From CAZJHX01 sp964545715 (GTDB lineage: Bacteria; Myxococcota_A; UBA9042; GCA-2863065), in assembly GCA_964545715.1 (NCBI GenBank), contig CAZJHX010000117.1, positions 1 to 33,987 of the forward strand: DNA of 33,987 nucleotides, given 5' to 3'. Below, in pieces: positions 1 to 8,552 of this stretch (position 1 is its first letter; every line of letters starts with the position of its first letter). Below the pieces are notes generated by a model. That model worked only from the letters and a program-made list of their open reading frames with translations, had not been told where the DNA came from and did no database searches. Position numbers and translations under genes: made by a program.

Positions 1-1141
1 CCGCGAACTGGTCGGGGTGATCCGTCTTTGTGTAGATGCCGGTGTCGCGGTCTTCGTACTCGTGGTCGATGTTGGCGCCCTTGGAGTTGGTGCGGTCATC
101 CCACTGCACCCGCAGCGTCACCTCGGTGTCCGTGTACATGGCCTGCACCGAGACGAACTCCACGCTGGTCCAGAACAGGCGGGGCGGCTCGATCACATTG
201 GCCAGCGTCGTGAAGCGTGCCTGCGGTGCGTCGGCCCAGGTGTCGTCCGTGTTCTCCTCGGGGAAGGCGTCCACCTTGATGGCGCGCACGACCTCGTCCC
301 GCGTCTCCTTCTTGGGCGGATGGAAGGCCTGCACCATGTACGCGACCAGCGCCCAGCGGTCCTCGGCCTCCGGGATCGGGTCCAGATACGCCGGCATCGG
401 CGTGCCGTTCAGCCCCGTGGTGATCGTGCGAAAGATGTCGATTGGCGTGGCGCCGCCGCGGTACGACTCCGGGTTGGTCAGGTTGGTCGGCAGAATCGGC
501 GTCTTGTCCGCGATCTTTTTGCCGTCGTTGTCAAAGTACGGGAAGTCGTCTTTGAGGTCCGGGAAGGACTCGCCGTTGCCGCGCCCGTTCTTGCCATGGC
601 ACTGCCAGCATTTGTTTTGCTCGTACAGCGCCTTGCCGGCGATCGCCATCTCCTCGGTCAGCTCCGGCGCCTCGGTCAGGCCGTCGAAGTCGTCCAGCGG
701 GATCAGGTCCTCGGCGAGGTCCTCGTCTACGAAGTCCTCGTTGAGCGACTTCAGGTACGCGACCAGGTCCCAGCGCTCCTGCTCCGGGATCGCCTCAAAG
801 CCCGGCATCGCCGTGCCCGGCAGCCCGCGGCTGATGATGTTGTACAGGTCCCAGTCCGTCGGCAGCCCGCCGGAGACCGTCGTGCGGAACTTGTAGGAGC
901 CGTTGTCGGCAAAGATGCGCGGGCGCGGCAGCATAAACGCGGCACCGGGGCCCTTCGCGTCGCCCTGAGCGTTGTCATCGCCGTCGTCTTCAGCGCCGTG
1001 GCACTGCGCGCAGCGCTTGTCGTAAACCGTCTCGCCGTTGGCGACATCGCCGACGCCCGGCTCACCGGGACCGTCATCACCACAGCCGATCAGCGGCAGC
1101 GCCAGCAGCGCCGCGAGCACAAACACGTGAAGCAGTTTCAT
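1..1141 (-). CDS. Dihaem cytochrome c lipoprotein with C-terminal EB_dh-like domain (partial, continues past left edge)
   Basis: The frame is open from an ATG at 1141 to the window edge, about 380 residues, with no stop seen. A lipoprotein signal peptide ends in LIGC (Cys20), so the protein is probably anchored at the periplasmic face. Two class I cytochrome c domains follow, with haem sites CAQCH (44-48) and CWQCH (178-182). Each has a downstream Gly-x-Pro-x-Met-Pro type segment for the distal Met ligand. After about residue 310 the sequence (PPRLFWTSVEFVSVQAMY, then VTLRVQWDD) resembles the haem-binding domain of the ethylbenzene dehydrogenase gamma family (EB_dh). That match is by eye and weaker than the haem sites. 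The ATG overlaps the previous gene's stop (TGATG), so translation is probably coupled. As the last visible gene of the CydA-like operon it is a likely electron carrier or extrinsic subunit of that complex. Confidence 0.85.
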   Translation of the reverse strand, partial: MKLLHVFVLAALLALPLIGCGDDGPGEPGVGDVANGETVYDKRCAQCHGAEDDGDDNAQGDAKGPGAAFMLPRPRIFADNGSYKFRTTVSGGLPTDWDLYNIISRGLPGTAMPGFEAIPEQERWDLVAYLKSLNEDFVDEDLAEDLIPLDDFDGLTEAPELTEEMAIAGKALYEQNKCWQCHGKNGRGNGESFPDLKDDFPYFDNDGKKIADKTPILPTNLTNPESYRGGATPIDIFRTITTGLNGTPMPAYLDPIPEAEDRWALVAYMVQAFHPPKKETRDEVVRAIKVDAFPEENTDDTWADAPQARFTTLANVIEPPRLFWTSVEFVSVQAMYTDTEVTLRVQWDDRTNSKGANIDHEYEDRDTGIYTKTDHPDQFA

Positions 1142-1983
1142 CAGTGTGCCCCCGCCTCGTTTGCACGCGGCTGGAAGCCGGTGAAGTCATACATGAACAT
1201 GATGGCCGCCCAGGAGTCCTCCCACGACAGGAACTTCTCCCACACCGGCATGCTGGAGTCCCACGGCGTCCCTGCGTCGGGCATGCCGGGGCCGCCCTTG
1301 GCCACGCGCCAGAACACAAACGACTCCGTCAGCATTGGCAGGTTGCCCGGGTCCAGGAAGTTGGCCGGCGTCGGTCGCAGCGCCTCGGCAAAGATGCCGT
1401 CCGCCGCCAGACGGTCGCCGTGGCAGTAGTAGCAGTTCTGGTAGTACACGGCCTTGCCGCGCTTGATCATCGCCGCGAACTTCTCGGGATCATCGCTCTC
1501 GAGGTGCCGGTATGGGTTGCCCTCGTTGATGATGTCCAGCTTGTGCGGGTCGGTCTCGCCGGGACCCTTGTACTCCAGCTTGCCGATCGGCGGCGGGTGC
1601 ACCGAGCGCGTTTTGGCGGGCGGCGTCATCGACGGCATGCTGGCCTCGTAGGTCTGCCACGCGATCAGGCCCGGGATGGCCAGCAGCAGGATCCAGCGCG
1701 GCAGCCACAGGCGCTTCTCACCCAGCACCGCGACGATCGGGCCGAAGAAGGCCTCGCTGCCGTCGTCGCTGCTCGAGACATACAGCAACAGCGCCGCGAT
1801 CAGCGTCGTCGCAAACATCATCATGACGCTGGCGGGCACCGGCGGTTCGAAGCCGTACTGCAGGTAGGCCAGCGTGCTGACCAGGAAGAGCGTGGCGCTC
1901 CAGAACAACCCCAACTTGTTGCGCAGCGCGAACAGCAGGACGTAGGCGAAGAGGATCGCGCCCAGCGAAATCAGCATGAACAT
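1141..1983 (-). CDS. Membrane-anchored monohaem cytochrome c, 280 aa
   Basis: There are three hydrophobic segments in the N-terminal part (about residues 3-20, 25-42 and 50-70), with another near 93-110. A periplasmic cytochrome c domain follows, with a single CYYCH site (184-188) in the context GKAVYYQNCYYCHGD. Pro-Gly-Met-Pro residues downstream could supply the axial Met. The ATG lies 2 nt beyond the preceding gene's TAG, with a purine-rich GGAGGGGGCGAG ribosome binding site inside that gene's end. It sits between a dihaem membrane cytochrome and a dihaem lipoprotein and overlaps the latter by one base. It is therefore very likely a subunit of the same CydA-like respiratory complex. I do not recognise a named family beyond cytochrome c. 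Confidence 0.88.
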   Translation of the reverse strand: MFMLISLGAILFAYVLLFALRNKLGLFWSATLFLVSTLAYLQYGFEPPVPASVMMMFATTLIAALLLYVSSSDDGSEAFFGPIVAVLGEKRLWLPRWILLLAIPGLIAWQTYEASMPSMTPPAKTRSVHPPPIGKLEYKGPGETDPHKLDIINEGNPYRHLESDDPEKFAAMIKRGKAVYYQNCYYCHGDRLAADGIFAEALRPTPANFLDPGNLPMLTESFVFWRVAKGGPGMPDAGTPWDSSMPVWEKFLSWEDSWAAIMFMYDFTGFQPRANEAGAH

Positions 1984-1985
1984 CG

Positions 1986-2822
1986 CTACTCGCCCCCTCC
2001 CTTGTTCGCGGCCAGCCAGTCGACCAGCTTCTGGAAATCCGCAGGCGTCATCTGCTTGTAGAAGCCGTTGCCGTCCAGCGTCTTCTGCATGACGCCGCCG
2101 GCATAGGGCGGGTCACCGGCGGCGATCTTCGCGTCCGGCGCCAGCAGCGCCTCGTAAAGCTCGCCCTTGGTGGCGCGCTTGCCGATGCCAAACAATGGCG
2201 GCCCGATCTTCCGCTCGTCGCTGTCGATGGCGTGGCACGTGGCGCAGCCGTACTTGGTGTAGACCTGCTCGGGGGTGCCCACGGGCTCCGCCGGTCCCTC
2301 GTCAGCCGCTGGCGCACCGCCACCAGCCGCGGTCGCGCACCCGAATCGCTCGATCGGGCCGACATCGGTGCCCTTGACGGTGGGCTCGCCGCCCAGGCTC
2401 TGCAGGTAGGCGACGACCGCCAGGATCTGCCCGCCGCTGAGCGTCTTCTGCTGCGGCGGCATGATGTTCCCATAGCCCTCGACCAGGTAATCACCCGGCT
2501 TGCACAGGGCCTCGATCAGGTAGTCCGCCGACGTGAAGGGCTTGCCGGTCTTTTGCGCGCGCTCGGCCGCTCGATCGGCGGCCAACGCGCCGACAGCGCC
2601 CAGGTCAGGGGCTCGACCGGACTCGCCCATCTTGTGGCATTGCGTGCAGACCGTCTGAAACATCGGGGCGCCCTTGGCCGCGAGCTCTTCGGGGCCGATC
2701 TTTGAGCCGAGCTTCACGTCCGCCGGAGGCTCCGCGCTCATCTGCGGCAGCACCTGCGCGACCGCCGTGTAGATGAACGACACGACCACCGTGAAGAGAA
2801 AGATTTGAATGAAGTCTTTCAC
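1986..2822 (-). CDS. Membrane-anchored dihaem cytochrome c, 278 aa
   Basis: One N-terminal transmembrane helix (about residues 5-25) anchors two periplasmic cytochrome c modules, with haem sites CTQCH (59-63) and CATCH (193-197). A Pro/Ala/Glu-rich linker (about 168-185) separates the modules. MPPQQKTL and MQKTLDG segments are candidates for the distal Met ligands. The start is a GTG placed directly after the TAG of the upstream USP/PCP_red gene, so the genes are effectively fused in translation. A second GCAT tetrapeptide (about 161-164) lacks the CH half of a haem site. Role inferred from context: electron transfer to or from the CydA-like subunit encoded two genes upstream. Confidence 0.9.
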   Translation of the reverse strand: MKDFIQIFLFTVVVSFIYTAVAQVLPQMSAEPPADVKLGSKIGPEELAAKGAPMFQTVCTQCHKMGESGRAPDLGAVGALAADRAAERAQKTGKPFTSADYLIEALCKPGDYLVEGYGNIMPPQQKTLSGGQILAVVAYLQSLGGEPTVKGTDVGPIERFGCATAAGGGAPAADEGPAEPVGTPEQVYTKYGCATCHAIDSDERKIGPPLFGIGKRATKGELYEALLAPDAKIAAGDPPYAGGVMQKTLDGNGFYKQMTPADFQKLVDWLAANKGGGE

Positions 2823-5240
2823 CTACTTGTACCCGTACTTCGCCTCATGGAAGTCGCCCGTGTCGATCCACTTCTGAATCACGCGATCCAGCAGCTCATC
2901 CGTGACCCGCTCATAGCCCCACCGGCGGGCGTTGCCCTCGACCGACTGGATCACCTGGCCTTTTACAAAGCCCGGGATCTTCGCCAGACGGTGCGTCGGT
3001 GCGTCGTCCCACTCCAGCGGGGACTCCTCGTTCTCCATGATGCCCTTGGAGACCTCGCCCCACATGTCGTATTTGATCTTCATGATCTCGGGCGTAATCA
3101 CGCGACCGAGGTCCTTTTTCACCGCCGTCCACTCGACGCGCCACTTGGTCATCTCGCGGCAGAAGGCGGGCACCTCGGCCAGCTCGGCTTCCGCCTCCGG
3201 CGTCCACTCAAACTGGTGCTCGGTCGTGACGCCGGCCAGCGGGTGACCGTAGCCCAGCTGCTTGCCCAGCTTGCGCATGAAGGACGCGCCGATCTGGTCC
3301 AGCTTCTTCTCTTTGGCGCGCTCTTCGGCCACGCCCGTCGCCAGCTGCTCAGCGCGCTCCTCGGTGAACTTGCCGACCTCGGTGACGCGCTCCTTGGCCT
3401 CTTCGACCTTCTGCTCAGCCCCTTTGGTCCAGGTGGGTTTGGCGCCGCCTTTATTGTATTGGCCCAGGGACTCCGCCATCATCTTGCGGCCCTCGGCGAT
3501 GCCCTCTTCGCAGATGGCCAGGTTCACCTCGGTCGTGTTGTGACCGGCCGCGAACTCCTCGACCTTCTCGCGTGTCATCGTCCACATGAAGCCGATCGGC
3601 ACGCGCGCCAGGCGCTTCCACGCGGAGTCCGTCCAGGTCATCTCGGACTCTTTGCGCGGCCAGAAGACCGTGTCGTCCGGCTTCTCGTCCTTCTTGACCT
3701 CGATCTCCATCGTTTCGCCGCGCGGGGTCAGGTAGCTGGTCTCCGCCAGGTCCTGCTCGATCATGTCGATGGCGAACTCGCCGGTGACGACCTGGATGCC
3801 GCGAACGCGTGCGGACTTCTCGATGCGGGCCTTCGAGCGACGTCGCTGGTAGCCGCTGGGGACGCGTCGAAGCACCGTCTTGGCCTCGCTCTCCCAGCTC
3901 AGCTTCTTGCCGTCGAACATCTCCTCTTCGTCGACATCCTCGGCTTTGGCCAGGGCGTCGTACCCGGCGCGGTCGATGGCTGCGAACTGCACGCCGTCCG
4001 CGTTGCAGACGCCGCAGGTCGCCGGCTTGAAGTCCCGCGCTACGTAGCCGCAGTTGCCGCATACGAACGTGACGCCCTTCATGGAGGCCTCGCCGTCGCC
4101 GGTCTTGTACGGGTCCGTCGTCTCGTCGTAGCCCATGGCCCGCGCCGCGCCCTCTGGCAGCAGCTCGCCCATCGCGCTGTTGATGACGCTGGCGGTGATG
4201 ATCGAGTGGCCGCGCTCCTTGGCCCAGCGAAGGATCGCGGTGGTCGCCACGCCCTTCACAAAGCCGGGCACGCGCTCCATCTTGGCCTTGGCCTCGGGGC
4301 TCCACTCGACATTGGCTTTGGCCTCGAGGTCGACCGGCGGTGTGTAGGTGCGGCTGGTGATCAGCACGTCGCACGGCACATTGCGCAGCAGGTTCTCGGT
4401 CGTCGCGCCGATGTCCATCTCCTGGTCGGAGTGGACGCCGATGCGGCCCATGACCATCAGCCACGGCTTGCGGCGCTGAGCGTGGCGCAGCAGCTTCTGA
4501 AACGCCTTGCCGTCCAGCAGCGTGATCTGCAGGTCCGACTCCTCATCTCGCGCCAGCGACAGCGCGATGTTCAGGTGTGCCTGGTAGATCTTCGCCAGCC
4601 CGGTGTCGATGATCTCTTCGTGCAGCTTCTCCTGGTCGGCAAACTTGAAGACGCTGCTGGCCTCCTCGGTCAGCACGCCCACGATGCCGTTGAACAGGGT
4701 GTAGTGCAGGTACGGGTCGTAGACCGCGACCGCCTCCACCTTCTTGTCAAAGCGGCGGGCCAGCTCAAACGCCGTGCGCAGCCCGGAGAAGGCCTGCGGC
4801 GACCCGTCCATGCACACGACGATGGTGTCGGACTCGTCAGCGCTGGCCTGGTCTTGGGTTTTGCACACCAGCGTGTCGACGCGGGTCGTGCGCAGCAGTC
4901 GCTCGGTGGTTGCACCGACGCCTTCGATGACCAACAGCTCGTGCGCGCCGGTGTCCAGCTCGGCCTGCAGCGCCTTGTGAGCGCGGCCCGTCAGCGCTTT
5001 GTGCGGAAACGGCAGGTCCATCTCGGGCGCTTTGGGTGTCGGCTGTGCGGCCTCGGGGCGTGTGCTCGCGGGCAGTGACGCGGCCAGACGGCCCAACGCG
5101 GCGTTGTGCGCGGCGGACGAGTCGATGGTAAGGCCACAGACGGCGGCTTCCAGGTCGTCTGCCAGGCGCTTGGCCAGGATGGCGGGTTTGCGGCTCGCAC
5201 CCTGGTGGGTGTCTAGAACTACGGCGATCGTTTTGTACAT
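2823..5240 (-). CDS. Universal stress protein fused to repeated PCP_red-like domains and a zinc ribbon, 805 aa
   Basis: Residues 1-130 and 138-297 look like two tandem UspA folds. The second has VVCMDGSPQA at its start and GRIGVHSDQEMDIGATTENLL near its end, a close match to the Usp nucleotide-loop region, although the classical G-2x-G-9x-G spacing is not clean. The rest holds at least five copies of a motif of the type W-x2-(E/D)-A-x5-L-x2-(V/I)-P, followed by an amphipathic helix. They lie at about 311-360, 447-498, 534-590, 677-735 and 742-795, and resemble the PCP_red domain (C-terminus of the light-independent protochlorophyllide reductase B subunit). A four-Cys zinc ribbon (C394, C397, C409, C412) lies between copies one and two. 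No signal peptide or membrane helix is visible, so it should be cytoplasmic. The ATG has a GGAG ribosome binding site 8 nt upstream. Its place inside a cytochrome operon suggests sensing or assembly; the function is unknown. Confidence 0.85.
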   Translation of the reverse strand: MYKTIAVVLDTHQGASRKPAILAKRLADDLEAAVCGLTIDSSAAHNAALGRLAASLPASTRPEAAQPTPKAPEMDLPFPHKALTGRAHKALQAELDTGAHELLVIEGVGATTERLLRTTRVDTLVCKTQDQASADESDTIVVCMDGSPQAFSGLRTAFELARRFDKKVEAVAVYDPYLHYTLFNGIVGVLTEEASSVFKFADQEKLHEEIIDTGLAKIYQAHLNIALSLARDEESDLQITLLDGKAFQKLLRHAQRRKPWLMVMGRIGVHSDQEMDIGATTENLLRNVPCDVLITSRTYTPPVDLEAKANVEWSPEAKAKMERVPGFVKGVATTAILRWAKERGHSIITASVINSAMGELLPEGAARAMGYDETTDPYKTGDGEASMKGVTFVCGNCGYVARDFKPATCGVCNADGVQFAAIDRAGYDALAKAEDVDEEEMFDGKKLSWESEAKTVLRRVPSGYQRRRSKARIEKSARVRGIQVVTGEFAIDMIEQDLAETSYLTPRGETMEIEVKKDEKPDDTVFWPRKESEMTWTDSAWKRLARVPIGFMWTMTREKVEEFAAGHNTTEVNLAICEEGIAEGRKMMAESLGQYNKGGAKPTWTKGAEQKVEEAKERVTEVGKFTEERAEQLATGVAEERAKEKKLDQIGASFMRKLGKQLGYGHPLAGVTTEHQFEWTPEAEAELAEVPAFCREMTKWRVEWTAVKKDLGRVITPEIMKIKYDMWGEVSKGIMENEESPLEWDDAPTHRLAKIPGFVKGQVIQSVEGNARRWGYERVTDELLDRVIQKWIDTGDFHEAKYGYK

Positions 5241-5253
5241 CTTTACGACTCCG

Positions 5254-7644
5254 CTACAGCGACTTCAGGTACGTCAACAGGTCTTGGTATTGGCGGTCGC
5301 TGATCTTGCCCTTGAAGGCGGGCATCTCCGCGGCGGCTGGGTTCTTGGCCTTGTCGTACCCTTTGACGAACTGGCTTTTCGGGTTGTCCAGCGACTCCTT
5401 GAAGTAGGCGTCGTCAAACATCACTTTTCCGGTCTCCAGCTCGGTGTCCTTGCCGAAGCGGCCCATCAAGGTCGGCGCCTGCTTCTTGGTTCCGTCCGTG
5501 GTGTGGCACGCGCCGCAGGCCAGCTGGCTCTTGAAGAACAGCCACTCGCCGCGCTCGATGGGGCTCATCTCGTCCAGATCGACGCCGGCTGCGACCGCAG
5601 GCTGCAGGTACTGCGGATTGTTCACCAGCATGGCGATGCTGTCGTCGATCGGAATCTGGTAGACGCCCTTCTCGGGGTCGACCACGTCGTATTTGGTCAG
5701 CATGGCGTCATCGCGCGCCTTGGAGTCCGCCAGCTGCTGGGTGTTGGCCTTTTTGGGCGGCCCCTTGATCATGCTGAGGCCCCACCCGCCGACGACGAGG
5801 ACGGCGATGGCGGCAAACGTGCGAATCATCTTGGTGCGCGCGGGCACCGGCGGCTTGTCGGCAAACGCCTTCTGCGAGCCGAGACCCGCGATCCAGACGA
5901 CCATGGCGACCAGCAGGAAGAACAGGACACAGACCACGCTGACGATCACGGTTGCGTAGCCCAGGGTCGGGGTGCCGGCCCACGGCGACGTGTCCTTCAT
6001 GACCTCGTAGACGTGCCAGTGCTGGCGTAGCGACGAGCGGACAAAGCCCATCAGCGCCATCAGCCACGTGAATGAGACCGCCAGGAAGAACAGGGTGTAC
6101 TGAGACCGCCGGGACACCTGCCCCCAACGGATCTCGCCGATCACCTTGGCTTTTCGCAGCATCAAGATGTCCAGCGGCATCACCACGAACATGCAGGCGA
6201 GCACCGCGACCACCTGATACGGCGACATGGCGACGCGCTTGGTCGACTCCATCCACCAGCCGGGGATGTAGCCGCCCACGCCGATGACGATGACCACTGC
6301 GGCTGCGATGCCGAAGGACAGGGCTTGGATGGCGGTGCCGACGGGCGCCCAGGATACGGTTGGGACCTTATTGCCGCGCCGGTACAGCAAAAACGACAGG
6401 AACGTCGCAAGGATGATCAGGTTGACGGCGGTGTTCTTGGCGCTCATGACGCCGAACAGGCTGAGGATGGGGTGGTTGGTGCCGCCCATCGCGTCGATCT
6501 CTGCCGAGGACAGGATCAGGGATTTCGGCGTCGCCCACACGAGGATGCCGATGGTGATGACGCCCAGCAGGAACTTGATCCAGCCTCGGAAGCGCTCGGC
6601 GCCCTCGATGCGGTCCATGCCCAGCCACAGATAGTAGTTGGCGGCGAAGAACAGCGCGCCGATGAGCACCGCCTGCATGACGAACAGCCACGACAGGATG
6701 CCGCCCATCATGTAGATGCCCAGCTGCTGGTTGAACTGGTAGATCTCGTAGCCGAGGTAGTAGCCCGCGAACGGCAGCGGCAGCAGCGCCAAAATGGCGA
6801 TGAAGTTGCCGATGTAGCCCATCCAGTCGTACCGGGCGCGCTTCTCGGGATCGTCGGTGGTCAGCCACTTGTAAGCGGCGTATGCGGCCGCGACCGAGCC
6901 GCCCATGCACAGGTTGGCGATGAGGCGGTGGATGTTGATCGGGTGCAGCAGGAAGTTCCAGAACGCCTGGCTGCGGTCGAACACCGTGCCGTCCACCTCG
7001 ACGCCCGCGGGCGCCATCATGAAGGTGGTCCAGGCGTTGGCGATCAGCATCAGGGTGATGCCGAAGGCGTTGAGACCAAAGCCCAGCGCCAGGTGCGTCT
7101 TCTTACTGAATTTACCCCACCCGTAATAATACAGATACAGGCAGTACGCTTCCCCGAAGAAGATCGTTGAATACAGGTACATCGTGGGCCCGAAGACCTC
7201 GGCCAAATAGCCGAATACCTTGGGGTACATACCGATGCACACAAAGGTGAAGATCGCGCCCAGGATTGCGGTCGTTGAAAACGCCGTGGTCATGAGCTTG
7301 CAGAACTCGTACGCCAGCCCGTCGTACTTCCTGGCCTGCTCGGGGTCTTTCGACGTGACCGACATGATCTCGATGATCAAAACGAACATCGGGACCGCGA
7401 GCACAAACGCGGCGAACAACAGGTGCAGCTGAGCCAGAATCCACACGATTACACGTGGGTTCAGCGCCTCGAGCGTGCTGCCTGGTTCGAATAGATTACG
7501 GTACTCGACGTCCCCGCCGAACGGGTCCGCCGGCGCGTCCGCAGCCATCGCCGCAGCTGCGGCCAACAGTACGAGAGCACCGCTTGTAAGGGACAGGGCC
7601 CGTCGCGTTGAAGGGCGACGGAGCCACGCTGCGATCTGCCTCAT
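5254..7644 (-). CDS. CydA-family cytochrome bd-like oxidase subunit with C-terminal cytochrome c domain, 796 aa
   Basis: An Arg-rich signal peptide ends near AMAADA. About 13-14 membrane helices follow. The sequence tracks CydA: His74 in AQLHLLFAAF (counterpart of E. coli H19), Glu165 in FFGEAYC (E107 region), LIANAWTTFMMAPAG (E. coli ANGWMQNPIG), His239 in NIHRLIANLCMGG (H186), and the late RQHWHVYEVM matching RQPWAIGEVL. The E. coli Q-loop Lys/Glu quinol motif has no visible counterpart. After a final helix comes a cytochrome c domain with CGACH (710-714) and a tail (DDAYFKESL, MPAFKGKISD) typical of the haem c domain of caa3 oxidase subunit II. No CydB follows. An in-frame GTG at 7686 would add 14 residues. 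I prefer the ATG at 7644 because it starts the signal peptide and has AAGG upstream. This is probably a terminal reductase of oxygen fed by cytochrome c; substrate unproven. Confidence 0.88.
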   Translation of the reverse strand: MRQIAAWLRRPSTRRALSLTSGALVLLAAAAAMAADAPADPFGGDVEYRNLFEPGSTLEALNPRVIVWILAQLHLLFAAFVLAVPMFVLIIEIMSVTSKDPEQARKYDGLAYEFCKLMTTAFSTTAILGAIFTFVCIGMYPKVFGYLAEVFGPTMYLYSTIFFGEAYCLYLYYYGWGKFSKKTHLALGFGLNAFGITLMLIANAWTTFMMAPAGVEVDGTVFDRSQAFWNFLLHPINIHRLIANLCMGGSVAAAYAAYKWLTTDDPEKRARYDWMGYIGNFIAILALLPLPFAGYYLGYEIYQFNQQLGIYMMGGILSWLFVMQAVLIGALFFAANYYLWLGMDRIEGAERFRGWIKFLLGVITIGILVWATPKSLILSSAEIDAMGGTNHPILSLFGVMSAKNTAVNLIILATFLSFLLYRRGNKVPTVSWAPVGTAIQALSFGIAAAVVIVIGVGGYIPGWWMESTKRVAMSPYQVVAVLACMFVVMPLDILMLRKAKVIGEIRWGQVSRRSQYTLFFLAVSFTWLMALMGFVRSSLRQHWHVYEVMKDTSPWAGTPTLGYATVIVSVVCVLFFLLVAMVVWIAGLGSQKAFADKPPVPARTKMIRTFAAIAVLVVGGWGLSMIKGPPKKANTQQLADSKARDDAMLTKYDVVDPEKGVYQIPIDDSIAMLVNNPQYLQPAVAAGVDLDEMSPIERGEWLFFKSQLACGACHTTDGTKKQAPTLMGRFGKDTELETGKVMFDDAYFKESLDNPKSQFVKGYDKAKNPAAAEMPAFKGKISDRQYQDLLTYLKSL

Positions 7645-7700
7645 TGCCCGACCTTGCACAACGTCATCGGGCGGGACAATAGCCACAATATGGGGTTAGC

Positions 7701-7752
7701 GCAAGCAAGGTACAAACGGCGCCGCGGCGCGGCGTTTTTGTGCCTTGCTTGC
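7701..7752. terminator. Long palindrome, probable terminator of the SCO gene
   Basis: A perfect 10-bp inverted repeat (GCAAGCAAGG with CCTTGCTTGC) encloses a second GC-rich stem (CAAACG with a matching CGTTTTTG side). It lies between the SCO stop codon (7796) and the start of the CydA-like gene (7644), both on the minus strand. No clean T-tract follows the outer stem, so a factor-independent terminator is plausible but not certain. The element would make the CydA-like operon a separate transcription unit from the SCO gene. Confidence 0.55.
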
Positions 7753-7795
7753 AAGGCCGGTTGGGCCGTGATCGGGCATCCCGCAGGGGGCCCGG

Positions 7796-8542
7796 TCACG
7801 GGGCGAAGCGAACGGCACTTGTGCATCCAAACGGGGTGCTGGTCTGCTCTTTAGCGGCTCTGAGCACGTGCTGCGAGCGGTGAAACAGCTCGTCGATGCC
7901 CATCTCGTTGTGCTGCCAGACCGACTTCTCGTCCAGGGTCAGCACCTCGTATGCGCGCCCTCGAAGCTGCCCTTTTTCGTCCACGATCATCAGCCTGCCG
8001 CCGTGGCCGACATCAAAGACGCCCGGGCGATCTTCCAGCTCTTCTTTTTCGCCCATGTACGTCTTGAAGCCTCCGACGATGAGCTCTCGAACCGGCTTTT
8101 CGTCGCCCGTGATGAACGTCCAGCGGTCGAGGTCGGCGCCGATGCCCTCAGCGTATTTCGCGAGCGCCTCCGGGGTGTCGTTGTCGGGATCGACCGTGAT
8201 GCTGAGCAGGCGGATCGGGATGTCGTCCTTGGCGTACAGCTCCTGCAGCTTGTGCATCGCACCCATCAGCTTGGGGCAGACCGTCACGCAGCTGGTGAAG
8301 AAGAACCCTGCGACCCAGACCTCGCCTTTCATGTCCTCCAGTCCGAACGGCTCGCCATTGTGGTCGGTGAGGCTCCACCCGGGCAGCTCGCCGATGACCT
8401 CCGGCGGCTCCGGCACGTGGCGGGTCATGGGACGCATCAACTGGAGGTACAGAGCGCCGGCCAGGAACGCCCAGAGCCACTTGTTTCGGTACCACGGCCG
8501 GGGGTTTTCCGGCGTGGCGGGTGTCTGGGGTGCGTCCGTCAT
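7796..8542 (-). CDS. SCO1/SenC family copper chaperone, 248 aa
   Basis: An N-terminal membrane anchor (about residues 21-36) precedes a periplasmic thioredoxin-like fold. The copper-binding signature of the family is complete: C85-x3-C89-P90 in TSCVTVCPKL, plus His180 in VGHGGRLMIVDE. SITVDPDNDTPEALAKYA is the characteristic SCO strand-helix segment. These proteins deliver copper to the CuA site of cytochrome c oxidase subunit II, so the partner is probably CtaC at the right end of the window. The last 20 or so residues beyond the fold are not typical of the family, but the reading frame is uninterrupted. It is transcribed away from the MORN-repeat lipoprotein gene. Confidence 0.93.
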   Translation of the reverse strand: MTDAPQTPATPENPRPWYRNKWLWAFLAGALYLQLMRPMTRHVPEPPEVIGELPGWSLTDHNGEPFGLEDMKGEVWVAGFFFTSCVTVCPKLMGAMHKLQELYAKDDIPIRLLSITVDPDNDTPEALAKYAEGIGADLDRWTFITGDEKPVRELIVGGFKTYMGEKEELEDRPGVFDVGHGGRLMIVDEKGQLRGRAYEVLTLDEKSVWQHNEMGIDELFHRSQHVLRAAKEQTSTPFGCTSAVRFAP

Positions 8543-8552
8543 GCGCGCCCTT

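Noticed and set aside
17..1429. Long plus-strand frame covering the left cytochrome genes
   Set aside because: The opposite strand encodes CXXCH cytochromes with signal peptides; this frame shows only GC-driven composition.
2805..5078. A 757-codon open frame on the plus strand opposite the USP/PCP_red gene
   Set aside because: It is antisense to a gene with clear domains, and its translation is Leu/Arg/Ala/Val-biased with no motif. It is an artefact of high GC codon use.
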